Source of the DNA: Phycisphaerae bacterium
GTDB lineage: Bacteria; Planctomycetota; Phycisphaerae; UBA1845; PWPN01
DNA: 17,288 bases
Assembly: GCA_035384605.1 (NCBI GenBank)
Contig: DAOOIV010000105.1
Span: 1 to 17,288, forward strand
Direction: 5' to 3'
Shown here: in pieces, positions 1-8,411 of the stretch
How the letters are laid out: each line of letters opens with the position of its first letter
How positions within the stretch are numbered: the first letter of the stretch is position 1
Notes under the pieces: model-generated
Database searches by the model: none
Told to the model about the DNA's origin: nothing
Seen by the model: only the letters and a program-made list of their open reading frames with translations
Translations under genes and position numbers: made by a program

Positions 1-218
1 CGCCCCGTTACGTGGTCACCAGCAAGGTGATGGAGGCGATGAGATCGGCGACGATTGACGAAATCGAGGCCCCCGAGACGCCCATCGGCGGCTCACTTCC
101 GGTGTCGCGCATGTCCGTGCCCGAGACGGGGGCTCATGCGGAAATGATCGAAGGAACTTTGGAACAGATTGCGGAGGCCGTGGCCAACCGGCTGCGCGAA
201 CAAGGCATTCTTGCCTGA
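1..218 (+). CDS. etfB: Electron transfer flavoprotein beta subunit, C-terminal fragment
   Basis: The gene enters from the left edge and is read in the frame starting at base 3; about 71 codons are visible up to TGA at 216-218. EtfB pairs with EtfA to form the soluble ETF that takes electrons from acyl-CoA and related dehydrogenases. The visible part starts with PRYVVTSKVMEAM, matching the 'PRY...IMxA' segment near the EtfB C-terminus, and then has the usual C-terminal arm ending in a helix (EQIAEAVANRLREQG). The GTG at 12 is inside the protein and is not a start. The etfA gene follows after 12 bases, which is the normal order and strongly supports the call. The residues that would separate bifurcating from non-bifurcating ETFs lie in the missing part. 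Confidence 0.85.
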   Translation, partial: PRYVVTSKVMEAMRSATIDEIEAPETPIGGSLPVSRMSVPETGAHAEMIEGTLEQIAEAVANRLREQGILA

Positions 219-222
219 GGAG
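218..222 (+). promoter_or_regulatory. Ribosome binding site of etfA
   Basis: AGGAG lies 8 bases before the ATG at 231 and overlaps the last base of the etfB stop codon, so etfA translation is probably coupled to etfB. Confidence 0.7.
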
Positions 223-230
223 ACATCAGC

Positions 231-1211
231 ATGACCGGCGAAGTCTGCGTTGTTGCGGAGACGCTTCGAGGCGAAGTGACCGAACTGACTTACACCATGC
301 TGGCGGCCGGGCGCCAACTGGCAAACGGATTGAAAACGAGGCTGTCGGCGTTTCTGATCGGCCACCAGGTCGAGCGCATGACCGCATCACTGGGGGCGGC
401 CGACCGGGTGGTGTGTGTGGATGATCCGGCGCTGGTCGAGTTCAATCCGCAAGCCTATTTGCACGTGGTGGCGGAGATCTTTGGCCGACACACGCCACGG
501 GTGGGGCTGTTCGGGCACACCGCGACGGGAACCGACATTGCCTGCGGGGTGGCGCAGCGGCTGGGGGCGCCGATTGCGGTGTCGTGTCGGACATTTACCA
601 CAGAGGGCGGCGAGCCGCATTACTCCAGTCTGATCTGCGGGGGGAAGATCATTGCCGAAGGACCGCTTCCGGGTCCTTGCTGCATCGCAACCGTCATGAC
701 GGGCGGTTACAAAGCGGAGCAAGGCAAGGTTGTCAAGGCCGCGCCGGTGGAGAGTCTGCCCGCGCCTGAAGGTCTTGACGCCCTGCGTACCCGCTTCAAG
801 CGATACATCGAGCCTCCCGCCGGCGACGTGGATATCACCAAGCAGGCGATCATCGTTTCGGTCGGTCGGGGAATCCAGAACAAGGACAACCTGGCGATGG
901 CGGAAGAACTGGCCAAGGCGCTGGGAGGCGTCGTGTCAGGGTCCCGGCCGGTCATCGATCAAGGTTGGCTGCCGACAACTCGCCTGGTAGGCAAATCGGG
1001 CAAGCAGGTTAAGCCCAAGGTGTATCTCGCCCTGGGCATCAGCGGGGCGCCCGAACACGCCGAAGGCATGCGCGATGCCGAGATGATCGTCGCGATCAAT
1101 CGCGACGAGAAGGCCCCGATTTACGGATTTGCGCATGTGGGTGCGGCCGTGGACGTGCTCGAATTCGTTCCGGTTCTGACGGACAAGATCAAACACATTC
1201 ACTGTGCGTAG
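231..1211 (+). CDS. etfA: Electron transfer flavoprotein alpha subunit
   Basis: This 326-aa protein has the usual EtfA length. The N-terminal ETF domain (about 1-190) is followed by the FAD-binding C-terminal domain (about 200-326). The EtfA signature is plain: VSVGRGIQNKDN near 209-220, SGSRPVIDQGWLP near 236-248, then YLALGISGAPEHAEGM (265-280), IVAINRDEKAPIYGFAHVGAAVD (286-308, quoted in part) and the final helix. Known role: with EtfB it carries electrons from flavin dehydrogenases to a membrane ETF:quinone oxidoreductase, or bifurcates them. Here the next gene, 9 bases downstream, encodes just such a membrane iron-sulfur protein, so ETF is its likely donor. The ATG at 231 has AGGAG 8 bases upstream. 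Whether this ETF bifurcates cannot be read from this subunit alone. Confidence 0.97.
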   Translation: MTGEVCVVAETLRGEVTELTYTMLAAGRQLANGLKTRLSAFLIGHQVERMTASLGAADRVVCVDDPALVEFNPQAYLHVVAEIFGRHTPRVGLFGHTATGTDIACGVAQRLGAPIAVSCRTFTTEGGEPHYSSLICGGKIIAEGPLPGPCCIATVMTGGYKAEQGKVVKAAPVESLPAPEGLDALRTRFKRYIEPPAGDVDITKQAIIVSVGRGIQNKDNLAMAEELAKALGGVVSGSRPVIDQGWLPTTRLVGKSGKQVKPKVYLALGISGAPEHAEGMRDAEMIVAINRDEKAPIYGFAHVGAAVDVLEFVPVLTDKIKHIHCA

Positions 1212-1220
1212 GGCAGTGCG

Positions 1221-3275
1221 ATGATCGAGCGTATCAACTTCTGGGGCATACCGCACGGCGTGCATTTGCTCGGCTACGTCGTTCCGATTTCCTGCGCGGT
1301 GGTACTGATATGGCGTCTTGGGGCCCGAGCCCGGTTGTGGTGGAAGGTCGGCCGTCCCGAACGCCGATGGGATCACATCGGTCTGCGTCTACGGCGGGTG
1401 GCCAAATACGCTATCGCCCAGGTCAAGGTACTCCGCCAGCGGTTTCCCGGCTTTGCTCACGTCGCCATCGCGTGGGGGTTCTTTGTCTTCTTTCTGGGTA
1501 CGGCACTGGCCACGATTGACGCGGATCTCGTGCGGTTCCTCCGCGGGCCCGTGTACCTGGGATTCAAGGTCCTGCTTGACGTCTTTACGGCCCTGGCGCT
1601 CGTCGGCATTCTGTTGGCGGCATATCGGCGATTTTTGCAACGACCTGAGCGGCTGACGCTCACGAGAGCTTTCAGCTTCTCGCTGGGGCTGGTCTTCGTG
1701 GTTGTTCTGAGCGGACTGCTGACGGAGTCGCTGCGGCTCGCCGCGGTAGCCAAGGATCCGATGCTGCAACCCGGATGGACGCCCTCGCTTGCCTGGTGGA
1801 CGCCTGCGGGCTGGGTCACCGCCCAAATCTGGCTGGCATCCGGGTTGTCTTCCGCCGCGATCGATCAACTGCACTTGGCGATGTGGCTTGGGCATGTGGC
1901 TCTGGTCGGATTGTTGTTTGTCGTGATTCCGATCGGTCCTCTGCTGCACGTGCTGACGGCCCCGCTGAATGTCTTTTTCTCTCCCATCGATCGGCCGATC
2001 GGCCGGGCGGCGCCCGCTGCCGCGACTGACGGCGGGGGCGCGGGAACGCTGAGGGCGTTCACCTGGGCACAGCTTATGCAAGGCGATGCCTGCACGGAAT
2101 GCGGGCGGTGCCAGGACGCTTGTCCGGCGTATGGGGCCGGTCAGCCGTTGTCTCCCAAGAAACTGGTGTTGGCGATCAAGGATTCGCTTGCCCCCACGGC
2201 GAAATCGATGGCCGGCAACGGCATGCCCGCATTTGTCGGCGGTGTCGTGGAAGATCCGACGGCCTGGGCTTGCACCACGTGCCGGGCTTGTGCGACCGAG
2301 TGTCCCGTGCTGATCGAGCACGTCGATTTGATTCTGGATATGCGACGGTTCCTGCTGGCCCAACAGCGGGCCGACAACCAGTTGACCGGCGCACTGAGCA
2401 ATCTCCGGCGATACGGCAACTCGTTCGGCAAGTCGGACAAGCAGCGGGCAAAGTGGACGACCGGCCTGGATTTCAAGATCAAGGACATCCGCAAACAGCC
2501 CGCGCGTACGCTGTGGTTTGTCGGCGATTATGCGTCATACAACCCCGCCCTGACGGAAGCCACGATGGCTGCCGCTCGCGTTTTCCAGCGGGCAGGCGTG
2601 GATTTCGCTCTTCTGTACGATGCCGAGCGGAACGCGGGCAATGACGTCCGCCGGAGCGGCGAGGAGGGGCTGTTTGAGCTGCTCGTTCAGAAAAACTCGG
2701 TCGCCATGAACAAGTGCGAGTTCCAGGAGATCGTCACGACCGATCCGCACACCTACAACACGCTGAAAAACGAATACCCGTGGAATGGTCGCGCCGTTCA
2801 GATTCTGCACTATTCAGAACTGCTTGATCGGGCCATTCGCGAAGGGACCCTGCCGATCCGACGCAAGCTGGGCTGCACGGTCACCTATCACGATCCGTGC
2901 TACTTAGGACGTTACAACAACGTTTATGACGCGCCCCGGCGCGTGCTCGAGGCCATCGGGTGCCGGGTGGTCGAGATGCCGCGGAACCGCGACCGGGCGC
3001 TGTGTTGCGGAGCCGGCGGCGGGCGGATCTGGATGGACGAGGGACAGATCAAAGAGCGCCCGAGCGAGAGCCGCGTGCGAGAAGCGGCGGGGCTGGACGG
3101 GGTGCAGATCTTCGTGGTTGCCTGTCCGAAGGACCTGACCATGTATCGCGACGCCGTCAAGACGGCCGGACTTGAGGGCACGATTGTCGTGAAGGACCTG
3201 ATCGAACTCGTGGAAGAGGCGACGAGAGAAGAAAACGCCGTCGCGCCGATCGAGGCGGCGACGACAAGTGCCTGA
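1221..3275 (+). CDS. Membrane-bound Fe-S oxidoreductase, ETF:quinone oxidoreductase (EMO)/HdrD-like
   Basis: This 684-aa protein fuses three modules. Residues 1-250 carry five or six hydrophobic segments (about 13-31, 80-98, 111-135, 150-167, 195-210, 218-247) with histidines H80, H218, H225 and H243 that could bind heme b, as in NarI/HdrE-type cytochromes. Next is an HdrC-like two-[4Fe-4S] ferredoxin, with C291/294/297/301 and C351/354/357/361. The C-terminal part (about 425-660) is HdrB/HdrD-like. Its second CCG domain keeps C560 (HDPCYLGR), C595-C596 (LCCGAGGG) and C635 (ACPKD), but the first has no cysteines at the expected places (GDYASY 435-440, RNAGND 470-475, TTDPHT 506-511). Proteins of this DUF224/EMO architecture next to etfAB pass electrons between ETF and the quinone pool. 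Sitting directly between etfA and hdrA, this one may also stand in for HdrBC. ATG 1221 lies 9 bases after the etfA stop, behind only a weak AGGG. Confidence 0.85.
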   Translation: MIERINFWGIPHGVHLLGYVVPISCAVVLIWRLGARARLWWKVGRPERRWDHIGLRLRRVAKYAIAQVKVLRQRFPGFAHVAIAWGFFVFFLGTALATIDADLVRFLRGPVYLGFKVLLDVFTALALVGILLAAYRRFLQRPERLTLTRAFSFSLGLVFVVVLSGLLTESLRLAAVAKDPMLQPGWTPSLAWWTPAGWVTAQIWLASGLSSAAIDQLHLAMWLGHVALVGLLFVVIPIGPLLHVLTAPLNVFFSPIDRPIGRAAPAAATDGGGAGTLRAFTWAQLMQGDACTECGRCQDACPAYGAGQPLSPKKLVLAIKDSLAPTAKSMAGNGMPAFVGGVVEDPTAWACTTCRACATECPVLIEHVDLILDMRRFLLAQQRADNQLTGALSNLRRYGNSFGKSDKQRAKWTTGLDFKIKDIRKQPARTLWFVGDYASYNPALTEATMAAARVFQRAGVDFALLYDAERNAGNDVRRSGEEGLFELLVQKNSVAMNKCEFQEIVTTDPHTYNTLKNEYPWNGRAVQILHYSELLDRAIREGTLPIRRKLGCTVTYHDPCYLGRYNNVYDAPRRVLEAIGCRVVEMPRNRDRALCCGAGGGRIWMDEGQIKERPSESRVREAAGLDGVQIFVVACPKDLTMYRDAVKTAGLEGTIVVKDLIELVEEATREENAVAPIEAATTSA

Positions 3276-3313
3276 CAGGCACTGTGCCCGGGCCGGGGAT
3301 AGCCGATTTTCAG

Positions 3314-3319
3314 AGGAGG
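3314..3319 (+). promoter_or_regulatory. Ribosome binding site deciding the hdrA start
   Basis: AGGAGG sits 8 bases before ATG 3328. This favours ATG 3328 over the in-frame GTG at 3268, which overlaps the previous gene and would add 20 residues unlike any HdrA N-terminus. Confidence 0.8.
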
Positions 3320-3327
3320 CCAGATCG

Positions 3328-5385
3328 ATGGCTGAACAAGCACGCCGTGACGGAACAGAACGTGTGGGCGTTTACGTCTGCCACTGCGGCAGCAACATCG
3401 CCGCCACCGTGGACGTGGAGGAAGTCGCCCGATGGGCCGGTGAAAGACTGCCCGGCGTTGTCGTTTCACGGGACTACAAGTTCCTGTGTTCTTCGTTGGG
3501 GCAGGCGATGATTCAAGAGGACATCAAGGAACACGGCCTGACGCGTGTGGTAGTGGCGGCCTGCTCGCCGCATCTGCATGAGAAGACATTTCGCCGGGCC
3601 TGTGCAAACGCCGGTCTGAATGCGTTCCTCCTGCAAATGGCCAACATTCGCGAGCACGTCTCGTGGGTGACCAAGCACAAGGAGACGGCAACGGAGAAAG
3701 TCAAAACGCTGGTGGCCGGGGCGGTGGCGAGGGTCCAGCATCATCAGCCGCTTGAACCCATGCCGGTCCCGGTAAACAAGCACACCTTGGTCGTCGGCGG
3801 CGGCATCGCAGGCATCCAAGCGGCCCTGGAACTGGGCGATGCCGGCTATCCGGTGTACCTGCTCGAACGGGAGCCGAGCATCGGCGGCCACATGGCGCAA
3901 TATGACAAAACCTTTCCGACGCTTGACTGCGCCGCCTGCATCCTGACGCCGAAGATGTCCGAGGTGGGCCAGCACGATCATATCAAGCTCTTGACCTACT
4001 CGGAGCTGGAGGAGGTGTCCGGCTCGATCGGCGACTTTCACGTTCGAATCCGCCGGAAGGCCCGGCACGTCAAGGAGGCCGACTGCAACGGCTGCGGACT
4101 GTGCACGGAGAAATGCCCGCGCAAGGTCGTCGACGAGGATTTCGAGGCCGGCATGGGATACCGCAAGGCCATTTACGCGCCGTTTCCGCAGGCGGTGCCG
4201 AAGGTGCCGGTGATCGACACCAAGTCGTGCATCTGGTTCGAGCGAGGCAAGTGCCGGGTCTGCGAGAAGGTGTGTCCCACGCATGCCATCGACTTCGATC
4301 AAGAGGATGAGATCCTGGAAGTCCGCGTCGGCAACATCATTCTTGCCACCGGTTGGGACCTGTTCGACTGCCGGCGCATTCCGCAGTACGGCTACGGCCG
4401 TCTGGCGAACGTCTTTACCAGCCTTGAATTCGAGCGGATGTGCAACGCCTCCGGGCCGACCGGCGGCAAGATCGTGCTTCGCGACGGCGTGACCGAGCCC
4501 CAATCGGTCTGCATCGTCCACTGCGTTGGCAGCAGGGACCATCGCTACAACACGTACTGCTCAGGCATCTGCTGCATGCTGTCCCTCAAGCTGGGGCACC
4601 TGGTGATGGAGAAGACGGGGGCCAAGGTGTACGCGTGCTACATCGATATGCGCCCCAACAAAAAGGACTACGAGGAATTCTACTGGCGGCTGCTCGATGA
4701 GGGGATGCTTTTTGTTCGCGGGAAGGTGGCCGAGGTGACCGATATTGCCCGCTTTCCGAACGAGGAGGGCAAGCTCATCGTTCAGGTCGAGGACACCTTG
4801 CTTCGGAAGCAGCGGCGCATCCCGGTCGATATGGTAGTGCTGATGGGAGCGATCGAGCCCCGGCGCGACGCGAGGGAAACCGGTTTGAAGGTCGGCATTT
4901 CATGCAGCACGGCCGGCTGGTACATCGAGCGACACCCGAAACTTGATCCCATCGCGACGATGACCGAGGGGATTTTCATCGCCGGGGCCTGCCAGGGACC
5001 GAAGGATATCCCTGACGCGGTCGGTCAAGGAGCCGCCGCGGCCGCTCGCGTGCAGGGCATGATCAGCAAGGGCACGGTGATGATCGAGCCGGTGGTCGCC
5101 GGCATTGATGAGGACCATTGCTCGGGATGCCGCATCTGCAACAACCTGTGCCCGTTCAACGCCATTGACTTCATCGAAGATGAAAAGGTCAGCAGAATCA
5201 ATGCGGTGTTGTGCAAAGGGTGCGGAACTTGCGTCGCGGCCTGTCCGGCGGGGGCCATTTCCGGGGCCCATTTCAGTAACGCACAGATCCTGGCCGAGCT
5301 TGAGGGGTTGCTCTGCGACGCCGGGGGTGAGAATGAATTGATCGCCGGTGCGTCGGGAAAGCCGTCGGAACCGGTTGCCGTGTAG
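3328..5385 (+). CDS. hdrA: Heterodisulfide reductase subunit A-like FAD/Fe-S protein
   Basis: This 685-aa protein has the full HdrA layout. The N-terminal domain carries C18/C20 (VCHCGSN), C54 and C79 (AACSPHLHEKTF). The FAD-binding Rossmann motif is VVGGGIAGIQAA (155-166). A DCAAC motif gives C201 and C204. An inserted ferredoxin pair uses C253/256/259/263 and C301/309/312/316. The C-terminal ferredoxin uses C598/601/604/608 and C629/632/635/639. In HdrA the flavin is the electron-bifurcating centre, splitting or combining electrons between H2 or formate, ferredoxin and a high-potential acceptor through HdrBC. Here mvhD and the hydrogenase follow, giving the usual MvhAGD-HdrA input, but hdrB and hdrC are absent and the preceding membrane Fe-S protein is the only candidate partner. 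Cytoplasmic. There is a 52-base gap to the upstream gene and a 10-base gap to mvhD. Confidence 0.94.
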   Translation: MAEQARRDGTERVGVYVCHCGSNIAATVDVEEVARWAGERLPGVVVSRDYKFLCSSLGQAMIQEDIKEHGLTRVVVAACSPHLHEKTFRRACANAGLNAFLLQMANIREHVSWVTKHKETATEKVKTLVAGAVARVQHHQPLEPMPVPVNKHTLVVGGGIAGIQAALELGDAGYPVYLLEREPSIGGHMAQYDKTFPTLDCAACILTPKMSEVGQHDHIKLLTYSELEEVSGSIGDFHVRIRRKARHVKEADCNGCGLCTEKCPRKVVDEDFEAGMGYRKAIYAPFPQAVPKVPVIDTKSCIWFERGKCRVCEKVCPTHAIDFDQEDEILEVRVGNIILATGWDLFDCRRIPQYGYGRLANVFTSLEFERMCNASGPTGGKIVLRDGVTEPQSVCIVHCVGSRDHRYNTYCSGICCMLSLKLGHLVMEKTGAKVYACYIDMRPNKKDYEEFYWRLLDEGMLFVRGKVAEVTDIARFPNEEGKLIVQVEDTLLRKQRRIPVDMVVLMGAIEPRRDARETGLKVGISCSTAGWYIERHPKLDPIATMTEGIFIAGACQGPKDIPDAVGQGAAAAARVQGMISKGTVMIEPVVAGIDEDHCSGCRICNNLCPFNAIDFIEDEKVSRINAVLCKGCGTCVAACPAGAISGAHFSNAQILAELEGLLCDAGGENELIAGASGKPSEPVAV

Positions 5386-5395
5386 GAGTCGTATC

Positions 5396-5893
5396 ATGGA
5401 ACAAGAAACGTTCGAGCCGAAGATCATCGGTTTCTTCTGCAACTGGTGCTCGTACCGGGCGGCCGACGGGGCGGGCACCGCAAGGATCAAGCACTCTCCC
5501 AACGTCCGCATCATTCGCCTGATGTGCAGCGGCCGGGTGGACATCGCCTTCATTCTCAAGGCTCTCTCGCTGGGTGCCGACGGGGTTCTGGTGGCCGGCT
5601 GCCATCCCGGCGAATGCCACTACATCGAGCAGAACTACAAGACCATCCGGCGGTTCACGATGCTCAGGCACACGTTGCGGGCATTCGGGATTGATGAAAG
5701 ACGCGTCCGCCTGGTCTGGGCGTCGGCAGGCGAGGCGAGTCATCTGGCCGAGGTGATCGACGAGATGGTCGAGGACGTCCGAACGCTCGGCCCGCTGAAC
5801 TGGCGGCGAAACTGGGCCGAGGATGGCGCCCACCTGGACGACGTGGAGAGGATACTTCATGAGCACGAGGAAGCCATGGAGGTGTCGAGATGA
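5396..5893 (+). CDS. mvhD: MvhD-type hydrogenase delta subunit ([2Fe-2S] linker to HdrA)
   Basis: This 165-aa protein belongs to the MvhD/FrhD (FlpD) family, which binds a [2Fe-2S] cluster and carries electrons between the [NiFe] hydrogenase and HdrA. The five conserved cysteines are visible: C15 and C18 in FFCNWCSY, C44 in RLMCSGRV, and C69 and C74 in AGCHPGECHY. The length is typical, and the last 30 residues after LGPLNW are charged and less conserved. ATG 5396 is chosen because AGGAG (5384-5388) lies 7 bases ahead, overlapping the hdrA stop; the frame is open back to 5348 but that would overlap hdrA. The stop overlaps the next start in ATGA (5890-5893), so translation is probably coupled to the small subunit gene. 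The order hdrA-mvhD-mvhG-mvhA supports a physical complex. Confidence 0.94.
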   Translation: MEQETFEPKIIGFFCNWCSYRAADGAGTARIKHSPNVRIIRLMCSGRVDIAFILKALSLGADGVLVAGCHPGECHYIEQNYKTIRRFTMLRHTLRAFGIDERRVRLVWASAGEASHLAEVIDEMVEDVRTLGPLNWRRNWAEDGAHLDDVERILHEHEEAMEVSR

Positions 5894-6909
5894 GTGAAAA
5901 AGGCAAACTCGCCATTTATTGGGCCGCCTCGTGCGGAGGATGCGAGATTTCGATTCTCGCGCTGAACGAAAAGATACTCGACGTCGCGAACGCCTTCGAC
6001 ATCGTTTTCTGTCCGTGCATCATGGACACCAAGGCCCGCGATGTTGAAAAGATGGCGGACGGCACCATCGACGTCTGCCTGTTCAACGGCGGCATTCGGA
6101 CCAGCGAACAGGAATACATGGCCGGGCTGTTGCGACGCAAGTCAAAGGTCCTGGTGGCGTTCGGATCGTGCGCATACGAGGGCTGTATCCCGGGCCTGGC
6201 GAACCTCACGAACCGCAAGGAGATCTTCGAGACCTGCTACATCGATTGCCCGTCGGTGGACAATCCGAACGAGGCGGTTCCCGTCGCGGACACGCGGGTC
6301 AACGGCTATCGCCTGACGCTGCCGGTGTTTTATGACACCGTGCGGACGCTCGGGCAAACCGTGAAGGTGGATTACTACCTTCCCGGCTGCCCCCCGGAAG
6401 CACCAAGAATCTGGGACGCCGTGGCGGCGATTCTTGAGGGAAAGCTGCCGCCGCCAGGGTCGGTAATCGGCCCGGAAACGACGGTGTGCGACGAATGCCA
6501 GCGCAAGCGGGAAGAGAAGAAGATCAAGCGGTTCAAGCGGACTTGGGAGGTTATTCCCGACGAGGATAAGTGCCTCCTGGAGCAGGGGCTACTCTGTTGC
6601 GGACCGGCCACCCGGGCCGGTTGCGGGGCCTTATGCCCCCAGGTGAATTCGCCGTGCATCGGATGTTACGGTCCGAACGCCGGCGTGGAGGACTTTGGAG
6701 CCAGGCTGATGAGTGCGCTCGCATCGGTGATCGACGCAACCGACCCGGACGAGATTGATGAGATCATCCGCCAGGGTATCCCTGACCCGGTGGGCACTTT
6801 CTATCGGTTCGGTCTGCCCCACGGCTTTCTGCGACGGGCGGCAGCAATCCCGGACGCGCAACGGCATGAGTTACCCTTGCCCAAACCTGCAGAGGAAAGG
6901 AGCAAGTGA
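5890..6909 (+). CDS. mvhG: Group 3c-like [NiFe] hydrogenase small subunit
   Basis: This 339-aa protein is the electron-transfer subunit of an F420-non-reducing (Mvh-type) hydrogenase. The N-terminal flavodoxin-like domain has the proximal [4Fe-4S] ligands C15 and C18 (ASCGGCE), C94 (GSCAYEGC) and C167 (LPGCPPE). The C-terminal half holds further cysteines for two more clusters: C200/C203, C228, C236/C237, C245, C249, C256 and C259. There is no twin-arginine signal peptide, so the enzyme is cytoplasmic, as in group 3. The start ATG overlaps the mvhD stop as ATGA, and the large subunit follows at once. Complex I 20-kDa subunits share the N-terminal fold but lack this cysteine-rich C-terminal part. 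The dozen charged and proline-rich residues at the end are not family-typical and may be a loose tail. Confidence 0.94.
   Translation: MSEKGKLAIYWAASCGGCEISILALNEKILDVANAFDIVFCPCIMDTKARDVEKMADGTIDVCLFNGGIRTSEQEYMAGLLRRKSKVLVAFGSCAYEGCIPGLANLTNRKEIFETCYIDCPSVDNPNEAVPVADTRVNGYRLTLPVFYDTVRTLGQTVKVDYYLPGCPPEAPRIWDAVAAILEGKLPPPGSVIGPETTVCDECQRKREEKKIKRFKRTWEVIPDEDKCLLEQGLLCCGPATRAGCGALCPQVNSPCIGCYGPNAGVEDFGARLMSALASVIDATDPDEIDEIIRQGIPDPVGTFYRFGLPHGFLRRAAAIPDAQRHELPLPKPAEERSK
6897..6902 (+). promoter_or_regulatory. Ribosome binding site deciding the mvhA start
   Basis: AAGGAG lies 9 bases before ATG 6912 but only 3 bases before the alternative GTG at 6906, so ATG 6912 is the better start. Confidence 0.65.
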
Positions 6910-6911
6910 CC

Positions 6912-8411
6912 ATGACAGCCAAGCACATTGTCATCGACCCGATCACGCGCCTCGAAGGACACGGAAAGATTGACATATTCCTTGACGAAACAGGCGATGT
7001 TGCCGATGCCTTCCTGCAAATCCCCGAGCTTCGCGGTTTTGAACGATTCTGCGTGGGGCGTCCGGCCGAGGACATGCCGAACCTGACCTCGCGCATCTGC
7101 GGCGTCTGCCCCGAGGCTCACCACATGGCCGCGGCCAAGGCGCTGGATGCTTTGTTTCACGTGGAGCCTCCTCCGACCGGCAAGAAGCTGCGTGAGATGT
7201 TCTACTCCATATTTTGCGCCACGGACCACACGACTCACTTCTACGCCCTCGGCGGACCGGACTTCGTCATGGGACCGGATGCGCCTAAAGAGGAGCGCAA
7301 CATTCTCGGGGTCATCAAGAAAGTCGGCATGGAGATCGCCGGCAGAGTCATCAAGATGCGGGCCGACGGGCACGGCCTGATCAAGATGATCGGCGGGCGG
7401 GCGGTACATCCGAACTGGGCCGTTCCGGGCGGCGTCAGCCGGGGCATTACCGAGGAGCAACGACGGGAGATCGAACGGCTCGGGCGCGACGCCATCGAGT
7501 TCGCTAAGTTTTCCCTGCAGCTCTTTAACCAGGTTGTCCTCGGCAACTCCGAGTATGTCAAGCTCATCCAGAGCGACGCATACACGCACCGGACGTACAA
7601 CATGGGCACCGTTGACGCCCAGAATCGCGTGAACTTCTACGACGGCATGATTCGCATCGTCGGCCCTGACGGGCGGGAACACGCCAAGTACCATCCCCGT
7701 GAATATCGCGAGTACATCGCCGAGCACGTGGAGCCCTGGTCCTACCTGAAGTTTCCCTTCCTCAAGAAGATCGGCTGGAAGGGATTCGTCGACGGCGAGG
7801 ACTCGGGCTTGTACAAGGCTACGCCGCTGTCGCGACTGAACGCTGCTGAGGGCATGGCGACCCCGCTGGCTCAGCAGGAATACGAGCGGATGTACGACGC
7901 GCTGGGCGGAAAGCCGGTGAACCACACGCTGGCCACTCACTGGGCTCGGTTAATCGAGCTGCTGTATGCCACGGAGCGATGGGTCGAGCTCGCCACTGAT
8001 CCAGGAATCACGGGAAAGGAATATCGCGTGCTGCCGAGCGAGACGCCGGATGAAGGCGTCGGCAGCGTGGAGGCCCCGCGCGGCACGCTGACGCATCATT
8101 ATTGGACCGACGAACGCGGCATATTGACGCGGGTGAACCTGATCGTGGGCACGACCAACAACTACGCACCGATTCAGCTCTCGATCAAGACGGCTGCTCG
8201 AAGTCTGATCCGAAAAGGAACGGCGGTGAGCGAGGCCCTGCTCAACAAGATTGAGATGGCGTTTCGGGCTTACGATCCGTGCTTCGGTTGTGCCACACAC
8301 TGCCTGCCCGGTCAAATGCCGATGACCGTCGTCATTCATTCTGCGGACGGGAGAACGGTTCATCGCCTGTCGCGAGGGGAAGGGCGGGGGATCGGAGAAC
8401 CGGTTCGATGA
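6912..8411 (+). CDS. mvhA: Group 3c-like [NiFe] hydrogenase large (catalytic) subunit
   Basis: This 499-aa protein holds the Ni-Fe(CN)2CO site for reversible H2 oxidation. The L1 motif RICGVCPEAHH gives C63 and C66. The L2 motif DPCFGCATH gives C457 and C460, with H463. The N-terminus IDPITRLEGHGKI is the standard large-subunit opening. Thirty-six residues follow H463, beginning CLPGQMP; they form the C-terminal peptide that a maturation protease removes after nickel insertion, and that protease is the very next gene (ATGA overlap at 8408-8411). The L2 position is a normal Cys codon, not selenocysteine. With MvhG and MvhD it should feed HdrA. Group 3c is assigned from the mvhD/hdrA neighbours and overall sequence feel; a phylogeny was not possible. 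Energy-converting group 4 is unlikely because no membrane hydrogenase subunits are present. Confidence 0.95.
   Translation: MTAKHIVIDPITRLEGHGKIDIFLDETGDVADAFLQIPELRGFERFCVGRPAEDMPNLTSRICGVCPEAHHMAAAKALDALFHVEPPPTGKKLREMFYSIFCATDHTTHFYALGGPDFVMGPDAPKEERNILGVIKKVGMEIAGRVIKMRADGHGLIKMIGGRAVHPNWAVPGGVSRGITEEQRREIERLGRDAIEFAKFSLQLFNQVVLGNSEYVKLIQSDAYTHRTYNMGTVDAQNRVNFYDGMIRIVGPDGREHAKYHPREYREYIAEHVEPWSYLKFPFLKKIGWKGFVDGEDSGLYKATPLSRLNAAEGMATPLAQQEYERMYDALGGKPVNHTLATHWARLIELLYATERWVELATDPGITGKEYRVLPSETPDEGVGSVEAPRGTLTHHYWTDERGILTRVNLIVGTTNNYAPIQLSIKTAARSLIRKGTAVSEALLNKIEMAFRAYDPCFGCATHCLPGQMPMTVVIHSADGRTVHRLSRGEGRGIGEPVR

Noticed and set aside
3466..4542. 358-codon open frame on the - strand opposite hdrA
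   Set aside because: It is antisense to the FAD and ferredoxin motifs of hdrA; no domain and no ribosome binding site.
6801..7940. 379-codon open frame on the - strand opposite the hydrogenase genes
   Set aside because: It is a shadow of mvhG/mvhA: high GC makes long antisense frames common, its translation has no recognisable domain, and the + strand genes have unambiguous active-site motifs.
8268..8310. Selenocysteine in the hydrogenase large subunit
   Set aside because: The L2 motif codons for C457 and C460 are TGC and TGT; no in-frame TGA occurs before the end of the gene.
5890..8411. Group 4 energy-converting hydrogenase or complex I-like module
   Set aside because: The large subunit has a cleavable C-terminal peptide and full L1/L2 cysteines, the small subunit has a cysteine-rich C-terminal half, and no membrane ion-pump subunits are present; the mvhD and hdrA neighbours fit group 3c.
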